Of a DNA stretch of 64,000 nt, positions 35,726 through 47,410 are shown piece by piece (within the stretch, counting starts at the first letter, position 1; the number at the start of each line of letters is the position of its first letter). This stretch comes from Mugil cephalus (Eukaryota; Chordata; Actinopteri; Mugiliformes; Mugilidae). The stretch lies in contig NC_061781.1 of assembly GCF_022458985.1 (NCBI RefSeq), positions 24,725,001 to 24,789,000 of the forward strand, in the 5' to 3' direction. Made by a program: the position numbers and the translations under genes. The notes beneath the pieces were generated by a model. That model did not search any database and was not told where the DNA came from. It was given only the letters and a program-made list of their open reading frames with translations.

Positions 35726-38700
35726 ATGGCCTCAGCCTCGTTGGGCCGACAGCTGGTGGCGTGTCTCCTCAACGTCTCTGAGGCTCGCAGCAAAGACCTG
35801 GTGGAGACCGTGGCTAGAGCAGCCCTGTACAACTCTGAAGGCAAGCTGGATTTACCAACTTCACTTCCACACACTGACACCATTTGCATTTCACTCAGAT
35901 GTGACCCCTGTGTTTGTGAAGTGTAGAATATCTACTTTTTTAGTCTGCAGACAACCAAGAAGCTGCTGCACAAGCTTATTGTTCAAATTTGTTGTGTTAC
36001 ACCAGGATCAACCATAATTGTGGTATTAAAAAAATTAAATCTCAATATCGTGTTAAAAATGAACATAATGATACAGTGTAAATGATCCAGTGCCACTTGA
36101 ACACAGTTCTGCTGTTATTTTGAGTCTAATTCATCTCCCAAAAGAGTGAAAACGGCATAAATAAAGTTAAAAATGCATTTCCTGGATTTTGCCGTTATTA
36201 TTTACGTGATTGTTCACATTGTTATTGTGACATTTTTTTTTCCACGATAATCGTGAAGTGAAAGTCTGATATCAGCCCTAGGTCCTTTATGAAACACAAT
36301 AAATAGACACATGATCAACACATTGCACTCAGTTTCAACTCTAACTGTCTTTCCAACCAAGACGACGATTAAATTACAAAAACATCACATAAACCTACAA
36401 ACTGAAGCATTTAAGTTTGACTGATTATTTTCCATTTAAATCTCTTAAAGTCTGAGGGAAAAGAAATTAAAATATACACGTTGGTAGGTTTGGCTACGAG
36501 GAAAGTTTAACACATCTGCTAAAACACTCTAAAAAATGAGGAGTTGGCTCAACGTAAAAATTTGATGTAACAGTTTTTTTTTTTTAAGTTATTTCATCTT
36601 AGCTAATATTGAGTACATGCCATAAGACTTTTCTAGTTGGCCAACTCAGTTACTTTGGTAAAAGTAACACGATTTGCCTCTACAAGCTTATTTAATTTAA
36701 ACAAACTTAATTTTAATTGTGATAAAATAATAATATACAACGCTTTATCGTTACTCACAGAATCGAAAGCAGCAAATTACTCCTCTTATTTACTCTAACT
36801 TATTTCTTTCCCTTTCATTCTACTCAAAAATGTTCATGCAAATTGTGACCTTATTTTTTTTTGTACTGTAACTTATTTATGTAAGTCAGTCAGAATAAAT
36901 TTTAAGTTGTGCAAACTGAATGCGCCTCTATGTTGAGTTAAAGCAGAAATATTCATGTACTACTCATTATAATATATACACATAACAAACACTCTTGAAT
37001 TTGAGCTGTACTTACTGACACTAATGAATCATTGTTTTACAGTGCATGAGGGACCCAGATGCCTTAGTAGTGAACTTATATAAGGCTGAAACATAATTTA
37101 CAGATATTTGAATTGTGTGTAATTATTGTTCGTCAGGCGTCAGACGAGAGGGAACCACGGTGCTGAACATCTTCAATGATCACGACTACAACCGCTCCGT
37201 CATCACCATCGTAGCCAGTATCCACTCAGTCAGTGAGTCTGTTATTATGGGATGTTATATGTTTGCATTCTGTTTTTTTTTTTTTTTCATTAGGTTTATG
37301 TAAAATGTGCACACACATTAATCGGTGTCAAAGACATGAATGGATGTCTGCTCCAGATTTAGCAGAAACATAAAATATAAGGTGTAATTTCTTTTTTGAG
37401 CTACAAGCATGAAACACACAAAACACAATCTGTAATGTGCTGCTAATGTAAAATATGAGGTTAAGAAGTGTCTAGTGTAAAGTGCTGGTTAGCCTGTTAT
37501 AATTGCATTCATTAAAGCTTAAATAAAACGCTATAAAATAACTAAAGCTACAACGTAAAGAGCCAATAACATGAAATTCTCCTGCAGAGTCAGTCGTGCT
37601 GCTGCAGCCCCGGCTCTACAATCCTTTAATAGGATTTGTCAGAGATTTAAACACACACAAAAATAATTCTGACAAATATCATAGAGAACATTTCATCTCC
37701 TTGAACACTTTTCGGAAACACGATGAAACCAAGCAGCCGTGGTTTACAGCTCTGCGTCCGACATACGTGTCTGCAGACGTCTTTTACATAACGACTGTTT
37801 GCGGCGCGTCGTGGCTGCGACAGTGTGTGCGTTTGATGTTATTTCTGGTGTGTTCCAGCGGAGGCGGTTCTGTCTGCATGTGAGGAGGCGTGTGGGCTGA
37901 TTGACATGCGCGCCCACACAGGGGTCCACCCGTGCATGGGCTCCGTCGACCTCGTACCCATCTACCCCCTCGGGGAGGAGGTCGGAGTGGAGGACTGTGC
38001 TAAAGAGGCTCGAGGTGAGATGTCATTTGTGACCCGAGTGCGTTTGTAAATATGTCCCCGTCCGCTGAATTGATCATGTCACTGTATCTGCTCATTAGCT
38101 TTCTGGGCTCGGGCTCTTCTTTTGATTATTATTCTGTCCAACAGCTGCTTCAGACAGAGAAGAGTTGAGTTTAGTCAGTGGACCAGATAATATAAAGCAT
38201 CCAGTGTGTGCATGCAAACAGAAATCAGGGCTGATGTATGCATGAGATGTGAGTTGAAAGTGTATTTATGCTTTGGAGTGGGTGTTTGTAATCAGAGCCG
38301 TATGTTAAAGAGAGTCTGTCCAACTCAAACCATGGCGCCATGTTTGCTACATCAGAGCTTAGATTCTACAGTGTAACACTATGGGGCGGATGTTGAAATA
38401 AATGTCTTATTTTCACCATTAACGGGCCTATAAATGTTATTACCAACGTCTGTCAATATGTAAAAGGTCCTCACTTAAATATCCCAGCGTCTACTTCCTT
38501 TAAATATCTTAAATGCTTTGTAGCCCAATCACCTCATCAGTCATGGAGCTGTGTTTACCTTCTCCTCAGTCTCCGTGTTCATCCATCACCATTAAAAGGT
38601 TCAAAGTACACAGAAAAATTATAAATACTCAGAAATAGTCAAAATTAAACCAGTCTTACTGTCATTTAGTATTAGCATTAGTATTATCATGATGGAAACG

Positions 38701-41666
38701 GTGGAGTTTGGTTAGATGGATCCAACATGGCGCCATGAAACACGTGACCAGCTCAGAACCAATCAGCATAGAGGGACAGATCAGATGCTCCATTCTCTAG
38801 TTGCACAAACTCTCTCTAATTAACGGCTGTAATTTTCTTTCAACCTCTTATCATTCCAGCCATTTTACCAAAAAAACAAACAAAACAAAACAAAAAACAA
38901 AACAAAATAGGACATACCCAAAGTAAACTGAACGCTGCTCATGAACATGTTGGAGCTCATTCATGGTCTTGGTCTCTTTTGAAAGACAAGACTCTGAAGT
39001 TTCTATCACAAAAGTCAAAATCACTCTAAGTGGTTTTGTTCTTGAGGAATTGAAGTTGGCACACGTTAAAAAAACAATAAGATGTTTTTTGGTTGGATCC
39101 GATTTGACATGTAATGACTTTTATCAATGAAATCAGAAGAAAATAACATTGCATCATGCAGCATTTACTCAAACACAACTCATGCACGATTCAAAAAGCT
39201 ACTTTTGTCCCACATATGACCCAGAGGAATGTCGACCATTAACCACTGACCACTCTGACCCTTATGATTCCCCTCTTTACTGCATGTAGAGCAGAGATGG
39301 AGCGTACTGTAATGAGCTCACTCGTACTATTTTTAGGAGCGTGTCTCGTGCCTGATGATGTGAGATCCTCTTTTGTTTCCTGTGCTGTTGATTAGTTTCA
39401 CAGTTTCCCAGCCGACGTCGCGACCATGTGTGTTGCTGATAATGAGCATGTGGCCTGTGCGCCTGACGTGCGCTCCCGCTATGCTAATGTGTGTGGTGTG
39501 ATTGCAGAATGGTAATTGGCAAACTCACTAACAAGCTGTCTTTATTATATTATTTTATATTATATCATGCGTGCACATAATAAGTCAGCCTTCTGTCCGT
39601 ATTTTTCCGTCTGCCTGAATTACACCCCCTCAGGTGTGTTTAGTCTGTCACGCTCCCGTGGTTCTCATGTTTCTGAAATCATGTGCATGTGATTGTGATG
39701 AGCTGCTGGTCAACGTAACGCTGCTGCGTTCTCGTCTGGGCTCAGCTGTGGCTCGGGGACTAACGGAGAGGGTCCGGGGCACCAGTGCCTTCCTGTTCGG
39801 CTGGGCGGACGCCCCCCTGCAGCGAGGCCTGGCCCACAGGAGGAAGGAGATGGGCTGGTTTAAGAAGACGACCGACCTGCTGACCATCAGGCCCGACGTG
39901 GGGCCACCGCCACAGAAACGGTTCGGCCTCACAGGTGAGTGAGAGATTCAAGTTACAGTGTGTTTGCCTCGATTAGAAAACGCAGGACTTTGTATCTGAC
40001 AAATCAGAGTTACACAACCGGTCAAAAGTTTTAGAACAGCATCAGTTTCCTCTGGTAAAGTTGGTCAGAGCTTCATCCTATAGCAACATAATGACCCAGA
40101 ACTTTAGTCCAAGCTCTACCAGAACTACCTCAGGATAAAAACAAGGTGGGAAGCTTGAAAACATGGAGTGGACCATGGCCCAGACCATAATTCTTCAGCC
40201 GTAGGGGTCCGTGGATGTACTGCAGGGTCTCAAATATCTTTGGTTGATTAGACATTTTAGATTTCTTTTTTTTTTTTTTTAATTTCCACCGGACATTTTT
40301 CTCCCACAGATTTAAATTTCTTTAAACACACATCAACATGAATCCAACATATTTTAGTGAAGAGATAAATGGAGGCAGAAGGTGTTAACTTTCAGTAAAC
40401 ACTTCACTCTGTCTCAACAGCTTCACACTGTCAATCTAAGCCTCCTGTACACATTAGGCCCCGCCCCTATCGCTGCTGAGCCAATCAGCAGCCTGCATAT
40501 TACACGCTGACTCTGTCAGGTTCCAGAGCTTATTCTTTATGTTTACGGCAGTTCATGGCCTCTCTCTCTATCTTTGCCTCAGTTTCTGGTCCTCGGCCTG
40601 AAAAAGGTTGAAGATCTCTGGTTTAAACCGTTGGTTTGGTGAACGTGTTGGCAGCCAGTTGAGTAACATCAGTATTCATTGGAGGTTTCACCTCATTTAT
40701 TTCACCAATATTTACTCCCTGTAGCTCAGTCAGTCTTTGTGTTCACCAACTCCTCTCAAACATGTGGCTCTTGACTGCAGTCTGACTAGCAACACAGCGT
40801 AATATAGGTGATCAGAGCTTTTCTTTTTTTTGTCTATATAAAAAATGCAGCCATGCATTAGGTTTGGAAATGATGCAGATGAAAGCAGTGAGATTAAACA
40901 TCCATTAAAGCTGCACATGGATCATTGTCAAATGTATTGATTGTAGCTGCATTATAATCCAATCTGCTTATATTTTCCCCAAACTCTCGGAAATAAAATT
41001 AAAAAGAAAGCCTCTACTACACCATGCTTTCAGTCTCCAAAATCATTAGTCTTCCAACACCCAACCTCACAGAAATGAACAATAGATCAGTAGAACAGGA
41101 CCCAACCAACACCTCATCCTGATACCATCAGGTTGTAGATACCGGCCTCAGCGTAAATAACAGACCCCAATGAGCATATTTAATGTCCCGTGTCCAGTCT
41201 AAAGTCTCGTTCGGCGGGTTTTCTTGTAGGTGTCGGGGCCAGTCCATACGTCATGAACTGCAACGTCACCATCGACACCCAGGACATGGCCGTGGGTCGC
41301 AGCATCGCCACGGCCATCAGGGAGTCCACCCCGGGGGGTTTGCCCGGCGTGCAGGTGCTGGCTTTGCCTCACGAGGGCGCTGTGGAAATCGCTTGCAACG
41401 TGGAGAGCGTGAAGGGGGTCGCGCCCAGTCACCTGACCGGAGGTGAGCCGTGGCCGTCCTTCAGCGTGGACGGGCAGACGTACTGCCACGCGCCGGCCTC
41501 CTGCATCACAGCCAGGGTGGCCGAGCTGGCCGAGAGGCAGGGGGTCGGCACGAAGGGCACCGCTCTGGTCGGCTTCACCCCCCGAGAGTGCAGGGGCTAC
41601 GCTGAGTTTGCGCTCTCTCAAGGGATCGCTGAGTTCTGGAAGGAGCAGAGGAGGATCCGTATGTGA
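35726..41666 (+). CDS. ftcdnl1: FTCDNL1 homologue (formiminotransferase N-terminal-like), complete
   Basis: Five coding exons: 35726-35840, 37137-37232, 37859-38014, 39746-39934 and 41230-41666. They total 993 bases and 330 residues with intact frame. It resembles the formiminotransferase half of FTCD, which moves a formimino group from formiminoglutamate to tetrahydrofolate; the cyclodeaminase half is absent, as in FTCDNL1. Conserved runs are VACLLNVSEARSK, TVLNIFNDHDYNRSVITI, HTGVHPCMGSVDLVPIYP, FLFGWADAP, GWFKK, RFGLTGVGASPYVMNCNVTI and FPHEG-like LPHEGAVEIACN. Enzymatic activity is not established for this subfamily. The start ATG is 14 bp inside an exon with a good acceptor, so exon 1 is probably untranslated. 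The first coding intron appears to start with GC (35841-35842, G|GCAAGC) instead of GT. The others are GT-AG. Confidence 0.94.
35841..37136 (+). other. ftcdnl1 intron with apparent GC donor
   Basis: A 1.3 kb intron, phase 1. It contains a MITE at 36525-37044 ending only about 90 bp before the acceptor gttcgtcag. Confidence 0.7.
36525..37044. mobile_element. MITE with CACTSTAAAAMAATGA ends
   Basis: The left end 'cactctaaaaaatgaggagt' is matched on the other strand by 'cactgtaaaacaatgattca' from 37044. About 520 bp, AT-rich, with 'gagttggctcaac' near the left end. This is a common fish intron element; superfamily unassigned. Confidence 0.6.
37233..37858 (+). other. ftcdnl1 intron
   Basis: An 0.6 kb phase-1 intron with a poly-T at about 37273-37287. 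The last 130 bp are GC-richer and run into the acceptor gtgttccag. No element was recognised. Confidence 0.7.
38296..38825. mobile_element. MITE with 'agagccgtatrttaragaga' type ends
   Basis: The left end 'agagccgtatgttaaagaga' pairs with the right end 'tctctctaattaacggct'. The interior contains paired 'atggcgccatg' words (about 38333 and 38728). About 530 bp and noncoding. A related tip is embedded at about 32940. Confidence 0.65.
38835..39290. mobile_element. Fragment of the 24-kb transposon family
   Basis: 'ctcttatcattccagccatt', 'cccaaagtaaactgaacgct' and 'tcaatgaaatcagaagaaaa' match blocks at 20340-20400 and 23908-23960 in the same order. An A-rich CAAAA run (about 38870-38910) interrupts it. 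Confidence 0.55.
39935..41229 (+). other. ftcdnl1 intron with Tc1-like remnant
   Basis: A 1.3 kb phase-1 intron. A Tc1-like fragment lies at 40011-40215, a poly-T at about 40267-40280 and a GC box at about 40455. The rest is unique. Confidence 0.65.
40011..40215 (+). mobile_element. Tc1-like element fragment
   Basis: 'cacaaccggtcaaaagtttt' followed by 'agaaca' is the typical tip of a teleost Tc1-like transposon as I remember the family. The following 170 bp are decayed and no transposase frame remains. Confidence 0.45.
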
Positions 41667-41870
41667 AGATTAATCCATGAAGCCTCAAACTAAAAGCTGA
41701 CGTCACTTCGTTTACAACGAGAACTGACGACGGTTTATGACGAGTCAGAAAGTTTCATTTTACACAGATGAATGTGAATTTGAAACTGTCACCAGTAGAT
41801 TTATCAGAAAAAAGTTAGCAACATGTTGGAAGGCTGGTTGAAAAGTTCAAACGTGTCTAATTTCCTCCCC

Positions 41871-41876
41871 AATAAA
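41871..41876 (+). other. Candidate poly(A) signal of ftcdnl1
   Basis: AATAAA about 205 bp after the stop codon, directly before a MITE. The implied 3' UTR is 41667-41890. Confidence 0.6.
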
Positions 41877-41918
41877 ACAAGAATCTTTATTTAAAAAATG
41901 TGCACGTGCTCTCGATTA

Positions 41919-42372
41919 TGCTCCTGAAACCCTGCGTCCTCATATGTGGACATTAAGTTTTGGGTTTTATTGCAGCTTATTCTGCTTCATTTAGATCCAT
42001 TGTCCTCAAAAGTGGACGCTTCATCTAGTCTGCCATCTAGTGGTAGCAAAGGGTCAATACACTGGTTGGTGTAAAAACATGATAGGGTTCATTTCTGCAG
42101 GGACAAAAATAGAAAAAGTACAAAACCTCTTCAAATTTTACAGTTTTAATTTGATTATTTATGCTTATTAACTTTTCTAGTTTGATGTGATGCACAAATT
42201 TAGCAACGAGCTACAGCGTCAAGTATTTGACAACGCTGGAATTTCATTGTTTGCAATTATGCTTGTTATAAGTTCTTACACATCGGTGTCTTTCTTATAA
42301 TATATAGTGAATAATCCCCGTGTCCACATATGAGGACATTTTCTTCCCCATATGAGGACGCAGGGACTCACA
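41919..42372. mobile_element. MITE with 'cctgcgtcctcatatg' ends, copy 2 (both ends intact)
   Basis: The left end 'ccctgcgtcctcatatgtgg' and the right end 'ccatatgaggacgcaggga' are inverted repeats about 450 bp apart. Internal words 'ttattctgcttcattta' and 'ttggtgtaaaaa' are shared with the copy at 55680. It lies just after the ftcdnl1 poly(A) signal. Confidence 0.75.
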
Positions 42373-43300
42373 TCCTATTTAATGTAACTGTGGATTAATC
42401 CCACACAATGATTCAGTTTGACAATGAATACGTGGCTACTGTGGCTAGTTAGCTGGACATGCTAATAACTAAAAACTTTAGCTGACAGATGCACCACTCT
42501 GTCAGTTTCTTTTAATTTAACGTTTTCTGTTATTTTTGGTTTTTCGCAGATGCAAATTAAAAGGCAGACGGTTCATTTCAGGTCACATCTGCTGCAGACG
42601 TGCTTCTTCTTCTTCTTCTTCTTCGCACATTCAGTAACTGGAACTGGAATAAATCTCTCAATTTAATATTTTCCTTTGTAGTGGATGTGACATGGGCTAA
42701 ATGAGATCTAAGGAGATTGATTTTTTTTAATTCTGGGTTTCGTGTCTGCGCTGATGAATCCCAGCACATCGTCCCCTGCAGTGGAATCTGTGACGCCGCT
42801 CTTCTTGTGCTTCTTGTGTGTGTCATTTCCTGTTTAGAGCAAATGGGACACTTGTGTTTACTGATGAGTCTGTGCTGATGAGTTTCTTCCCATCATTTTT
42901 TTTTTCCTGCCTTACCATGCATGACTCTGTGGGAGAGTCACCATCTGTGTGAGAACCAGGCTATTTTTACCACGACTCATGGGCTGGATCTCAAGAGAAA
43001 CATCCAGTAACTTGGCAGCGTTTTGATGAAAATAGAGGTTTAGGTTTAGTTTCCTTCCTTTTGTACATGTAAGCTTCTGATGCATGGATTAACTATTTAA
43101 TAACGTGGAGGATAATTTGGCCAGAGGACAGGTCAAGAATTAACTGGGGCGAGATGATTCCACTCATTCCTTACATAAGACCAGTATAAGGCATGAGTAG
43201 CATCACATTAATGGAGTGAAAAGGTGATAATAACTTGGGCTATTTATGTTTAGTTTTGTGTCAAATGTAACAGAAACTTTTTAAATACAGAAGTCTGTTA
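42373..43300. other. Intergenic, no gene recognised
   Basis: Unique sequence with a (TTC)n run at about 42602-42625 and a poly-T near 42897-42905. No splice-bounded frame with a known domain. Confidence 0.6.
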
Positions 43301-43560
43301 AGCATTGTGCACTAACAAATTAAATCCCTGTGTGAGCTGAAAATGCTTTTTGCGTTTGGGTCGTAATTAGCCATCCATTCATCACGTTGTGTCATTTTAA
43401 ATGTTTCTGCACTGGCGTTACGCAAGGACGCCCTTTGAGGCAGGATCTGTGCCGTTGTCATTGATGTGTGCGCGCTTCTTTGGATAAGCTGCGTGAACAT
43501 TCACCCCTTTGTACGCCATCCAGCTGAGGCTCTTAGTCACACAAGCAGCGCAGCCATGCA
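43300..43560. promoter_or_regulatory. Candidate conserved noncoding element A
   Basis: Repeat-free stretch with balanced composition and homeobox-like words, including 'gggtcgtaattagccatcca'. Such texture is typical of developmental enhancers, but conservation is not tested here. Confidence 0.3.
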
Positions 43561-43648
43561 GCTTCATTTCATTTCATGTGTACGTACACAACTCGCACAC
43601 ACTCAGTCTTCCTCCCTCCTCCCTGCTATGGTTTCCCTCTTCCACATC

Positions 43649-43650
<2 letters not shown>

Positions 43651-43684
<34 letters not shown>
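43651..43684. repeat. (CA)n microsatellite
   Basis: About 17 CA units followed by CATG repeats. Confidence 0.95.
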
Positions 43685-43686
<2 letters not shown>

Positions 43687-43859
43687 CATGCATACACATT
43701 TACTCTATGGATAGCTCACACACTCGCTCGCACACACTCAGCCTGCCAGGCTCTGGAGCATCAAGGCCTAATCTAGGTCACAGCATAAGCCCAGAGGTAT
43801 CCTGCACTCCACACACGTTTTTAAATTTGCAAGCAAAAAAAAAAAAAACACATTTCTAG

Positions 43860-44115
43860 CTTATAAAATCCATTTAATTTCTCCCTCCGCTAACAGTGAA
43901 AAGACCTTCATGGTGGCAGCAGATGCACCTCGCTCCCCAACACAGACAGCTATTAGAAATGTCATCCCTCCACATTTTCTTCCCCATTAAACCTCGGTTA
44001 TGTGACTCGGTCTTAATGGCACTTATGATTGTCACAAGGCCATCATTTCCTCGATTAAGTGCATTTCCTACTGGAGACTGCAAAAGCCACATCCACTGGA
44101 GCCTTAAACCAAATC
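43860..44115. promoter_or_regulatory. Candidate conserved noncoding element B
   Basis: About 250 bp without repeats, including 'cattaaacctcggttatgtg' and 'ccactggagcc'. It is flanked by a poly-A on the left and a GT repeat (44138-44158) on the right. The inference is from texture only. Confidence 0.3.
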
Positions 44116-44984
44116 AGTTTTCCTTTCAGCGTGACTGTGTATGTGTGTGTGTGTGTGTAATCTCCTTGAAATAAAGGCGTATATTCCTGCGAGCGACTGC
44201 AGTTCGTGTGCATCTTTTTGCTGCAGAAGCACCGTAGGATGTCGACGACTTAGCCTGACAGCGACTCATCTCAGATGTGGCACAGCACAGAAATAGAGGA
44301 GCTTTATTTCTTTGCATCAGTCTCTCTGGCTTTCTATAAATATTCTCTTTCCTTTTCTTTCTTGCTGCTGCTGCTGCTGTCTCTATTCTCTCCCTCCCTC
44401 CCTCCCTGCCTTCCTTCCTCCTCCCCCTCTCCCTCCTTTCACTGTTTCTCCATTTTTATTCCTACACACACTCTTTGCCTCCCACATCTTCCTTTCACCC
44501 TCTGCTCTTGTCATATAATGATATAATGTGGAGGATGTGCCTCTCTTGTCTGTCTAGAAAGAGGGGTTAAACGGCACTTTTTTTGTTCCACACAATTTCT
44601 AAGTTTATAGGTTTTCCTTCTGTTTCTTCCCTCCTCTGTCATTCCTGCAGAGGCGTTGATTTACACATCGCCACGCAGATTTACCACCAGTCAACTAAAG
44701 TACAGCGTTAATCACAACCATTAATCTCTTGGTCTTCAACTGCTCGCGTTTTTGATGCAAGATGAAATGGAAGAGATTCAAACAACAACTGAGGGACTTG
44801 TGCGCATCCAAAATACGAGCTGCACGCTGCCTTTCCCATTCCCTCCCCATCCTTAACCTATCGGTGTGGGAAGTAAGCGTGCCACCTATGAAGTCAGCAG
44901 TCCCCAACCCCCACCCTGAACACATGCTCAACATCCTCTGGGCACAGCTGAGAATTAGACAGAGGGAGAGAGAGAGAGAGCGCG

Positions 44985-45490
44985 GTGAAGTGGAAATATG
45001 GGTGAGCATCAGAGAAGGACAGAAATAGAGCGATAAAGCAGTGAATTAGGCAGCAGAGGCAGGGAGGAGGAGGAGGAGGAGGAGGAGGAGAATCAGAGAC
45101 AGTGAGTGAGCCAGTGATGCTTCGTGCAGACAAGGTTATATTCTAGCAGCAGGAAGCTCGCGTTGTGGATGTGGATGTGGATGTGAGCACCTTGCGGATT
45201 TTGCTCATCTGGATCCAAAAAAAAAACAACTGCAGACCAGACAGAGGATGCGACTGTGGCTGGATGCGAGGATCCATGTGGGCCCGTGACGTGTGCACTC
45301 CCCTCGGTGGCTTCATTTTTCGCCATGAGAACGACTCCGGCAGCTCTGACCCAGATTGTGGAGTCGTGGCTCTTCGCCGTGCGCCGCTGCTCCGGTGGTC
45401 TGCTGCCAGTGTGATGCGGATGAGGAGCTCTTTACACGTCTCCGCCACCTCCTGACACCCGCCTCAGCGGATAGCGGACAGATAGCAGGG
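44985..45490 (+). other. GC-rich block, possible untranslated 5' exon or promoter
   Basis: GC-rich sequence with several CpGs and no transposon similarity, ending in 'agatagcagggtaaggatgc', a good splice-donor match (GTAAGG). It includes a GGA run at about 45066-45090 and a poly-A at about 45220. A 96-codon open frame (45165-45455) has no recognised domain. It could be the first exon of a gene lying to the right, for example satb2, but this is speculative. Confidence 0.3.
45066..45090. repeat. (GGA)n microsatellite
   Basis: About eight GGA units in the GC-rich block. Confidence 0.85.
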
Positions 45491-46940
45491 TAAGGATGCG
45501 CCGCTCTGACCTGCATCATGTCACGATGATGATTAGGGTTTTGTGTGTGTGGAAAAAAAACAAAAAAACAAAATTACCACTACAACATCCAGGTCCAGCT
45601 TCTGTTTCTGCACCTTCAACCTTCAGAACGTATTTGTGTCGTTCAGCACCACAGCGTGGCCGTGGCAAACTGAATGCATCGGTGTGTTATTGTATGCATG
45701 CACCGTGCAGGAATAGCTGCATGTATAATGTATGACCTGGGAAATATCACAGGGAGCAACAAGTAAATGTGCTTCCCCCTCAAGTACTAAGGAAAGTAGG
45801 CTAGGATGGCACAGACACAGAAGACCTGGATGAATAATTTACTCAAGTCCTTTTTGGCTCCTGAAAGCATTTGGCTTCATTCTGCTCGGGAGGGAAAACT
45901 GTTTGTTCTTCTCACAACAAGGGAAGATAAAGTGATTCCATCTGGATGCAACGGAACCAAATCAGCCTCCTTCTCCTGCTCAGTTTGGTCAAAAAGCATT
46001 AATTCATTTTCTCATTTTGTTGTTGTTGTTGTTGTTGTTGAGTCATGGGAAAAGTCTCAGGTCAGCACATCTTCTACATCATCACCAAGTGGTGGATGTT
46101 AGTTCATTAAGGCTACACGGAGGTCAGTGGATTAGCAAGGAACAGGGATGCCATATGCTGCAACTGTGTCACACTTCATTAGCCCGCGAGTCATTTTTAA
46201 TTCCTCTGAGCTTTATTTAATATGTGCATTATCATGGTAGTGGGCTGTAAAAGCTGCTGAAAGGAAGTAAGCTTCATAAACATTATGTCTTATGTTACTC
46301 AAAGCCTCACGTATCTCATGCTGACACATTTACATGTTGGTGGGCAGGGATGTCAATAAATGTCCTAAAACACAGACGTAAACTGTGCGTGTTTTGACAG
46401 ATTATGCAGCCTGATCATCATCAACACGTCAGCATAAACAAGCGTTAGCTGGAAGTGATATTATTCATCCAGAGTTAGAATTATCTCTTTATTGACACAT
46501 ACGTTCACACATGTGAGAAATGCGTTGCAGTGGTCAGTGCAATATTAAGTCTGGACAATTGAACAATAAGGAAAATATGTGAGAAATATAGAGGATAAAC
46601 TGGAATGTGAGCATTAATAAACAAACAAACAAGATGCATTTATTCTAAATATTGGCACATCTGGATGGATTAATCTTTCTGTTTCTGTTTCTGTATCTGT
46701 CCTTTCTATCAATGCTTCAGTAGATTTGGGCAAAGAAAAGCTACAATCAGTGTTTTTGGAAAATAACTTCTCAAGTTGATGAGTCAGTTCATCAGAATGG
46801 AATGGACAGTCTTTAAAACATTCACATTTTTACCTTTATTAGAAAACACAAAAAAAACACAGCAAAGAGAGAGAGAGGTACGACTTAAAGCCAAGAGGTG
46901 ACACCTTGTCACCTGTGCTGCAAATACTAACTTCCCTTTG
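45491..46940. other. Intergenic, no gene recognised
   Basis: Unique sequence with a (TTG)n run at about 46017-46040. Open frames here are short and lack splice context. Confidence 0.6.
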
Positions 46941-46944
46941 ACCC

Positions 46945-47410
46945 AGGGATACCAGGTCTTTATGCTCTAAAGTCGATTCTCAAATCAAAATATTGATACT
47001 TTTGATACTTCAGTCATTGGAGGTGATGTAGGGACACAACTAAACTATTGAGTTGTGGCAACACAACAAACCTTTCACAGGATACGAGGCGTTTATGATG
47101 AGGACAGAAAAGGAGAGAACAGGGTCACAACTTAGATGAAAGTTTTCATTTTATAGTAGTTCACAATAGTTTGGTTTTTCTGTTGTTGTATCAGCTTGAT
47201 TATATAGTAAATGTGGCCACTACCTCAATATACTTCAGAGTTTAAAATGAATACATAAATTACTCTGATGTCTTGTATTCGTTATGAAGCCATGATCTGA
47301 AATACACTACTTTTTTTTGGTTTACCAGACACATTATTTACATACAAGATCGGATCAGTATCGCTGATACCAGCCTGAATTTTATCATTATCGGATCAGA
47401 AACATCACTA
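46945..47410 (-). mobile_element. Non-autonomous DNA transposon, copy 1 (ggtatcgg family)
   Basis: About 460 bp that matches 54835-55275 in the opposite orientation across its length. Shared blocks include 'ctctaaagtcgattctcaaa' (inverse at about 55212) and 'tacctcaatatacttcagag' (inverse at about 55001). It is bounded by TATCGG-type words. No coding capacity. Confidence 0.7.

Larger units (their letters stand above)
38015..39745 (+). other. ftcdnl1 intron with MITEs
   Basis: A 1.7 kb phase-1 intron containing a MITE (38296-38825), a fragment of the element family seen at 20330 and 23870 (38835-39290), and unique sequence before the acceptor gggctcag. Confidence 0.7.

Noticed and set aside
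41199..41621. 140-codon open frame on the - strand
   Set aside because: Antisense of the last ftcdnl1 exon.
43466..43859. Frames with long His-Thr runs
   Set aside because: Products of the CA microsatellite.
45165..45455. 96-codon frame as a protein gene
   Set aside because: No recognised domain and no second exon found; kept only as part of a possible noncoding exon.
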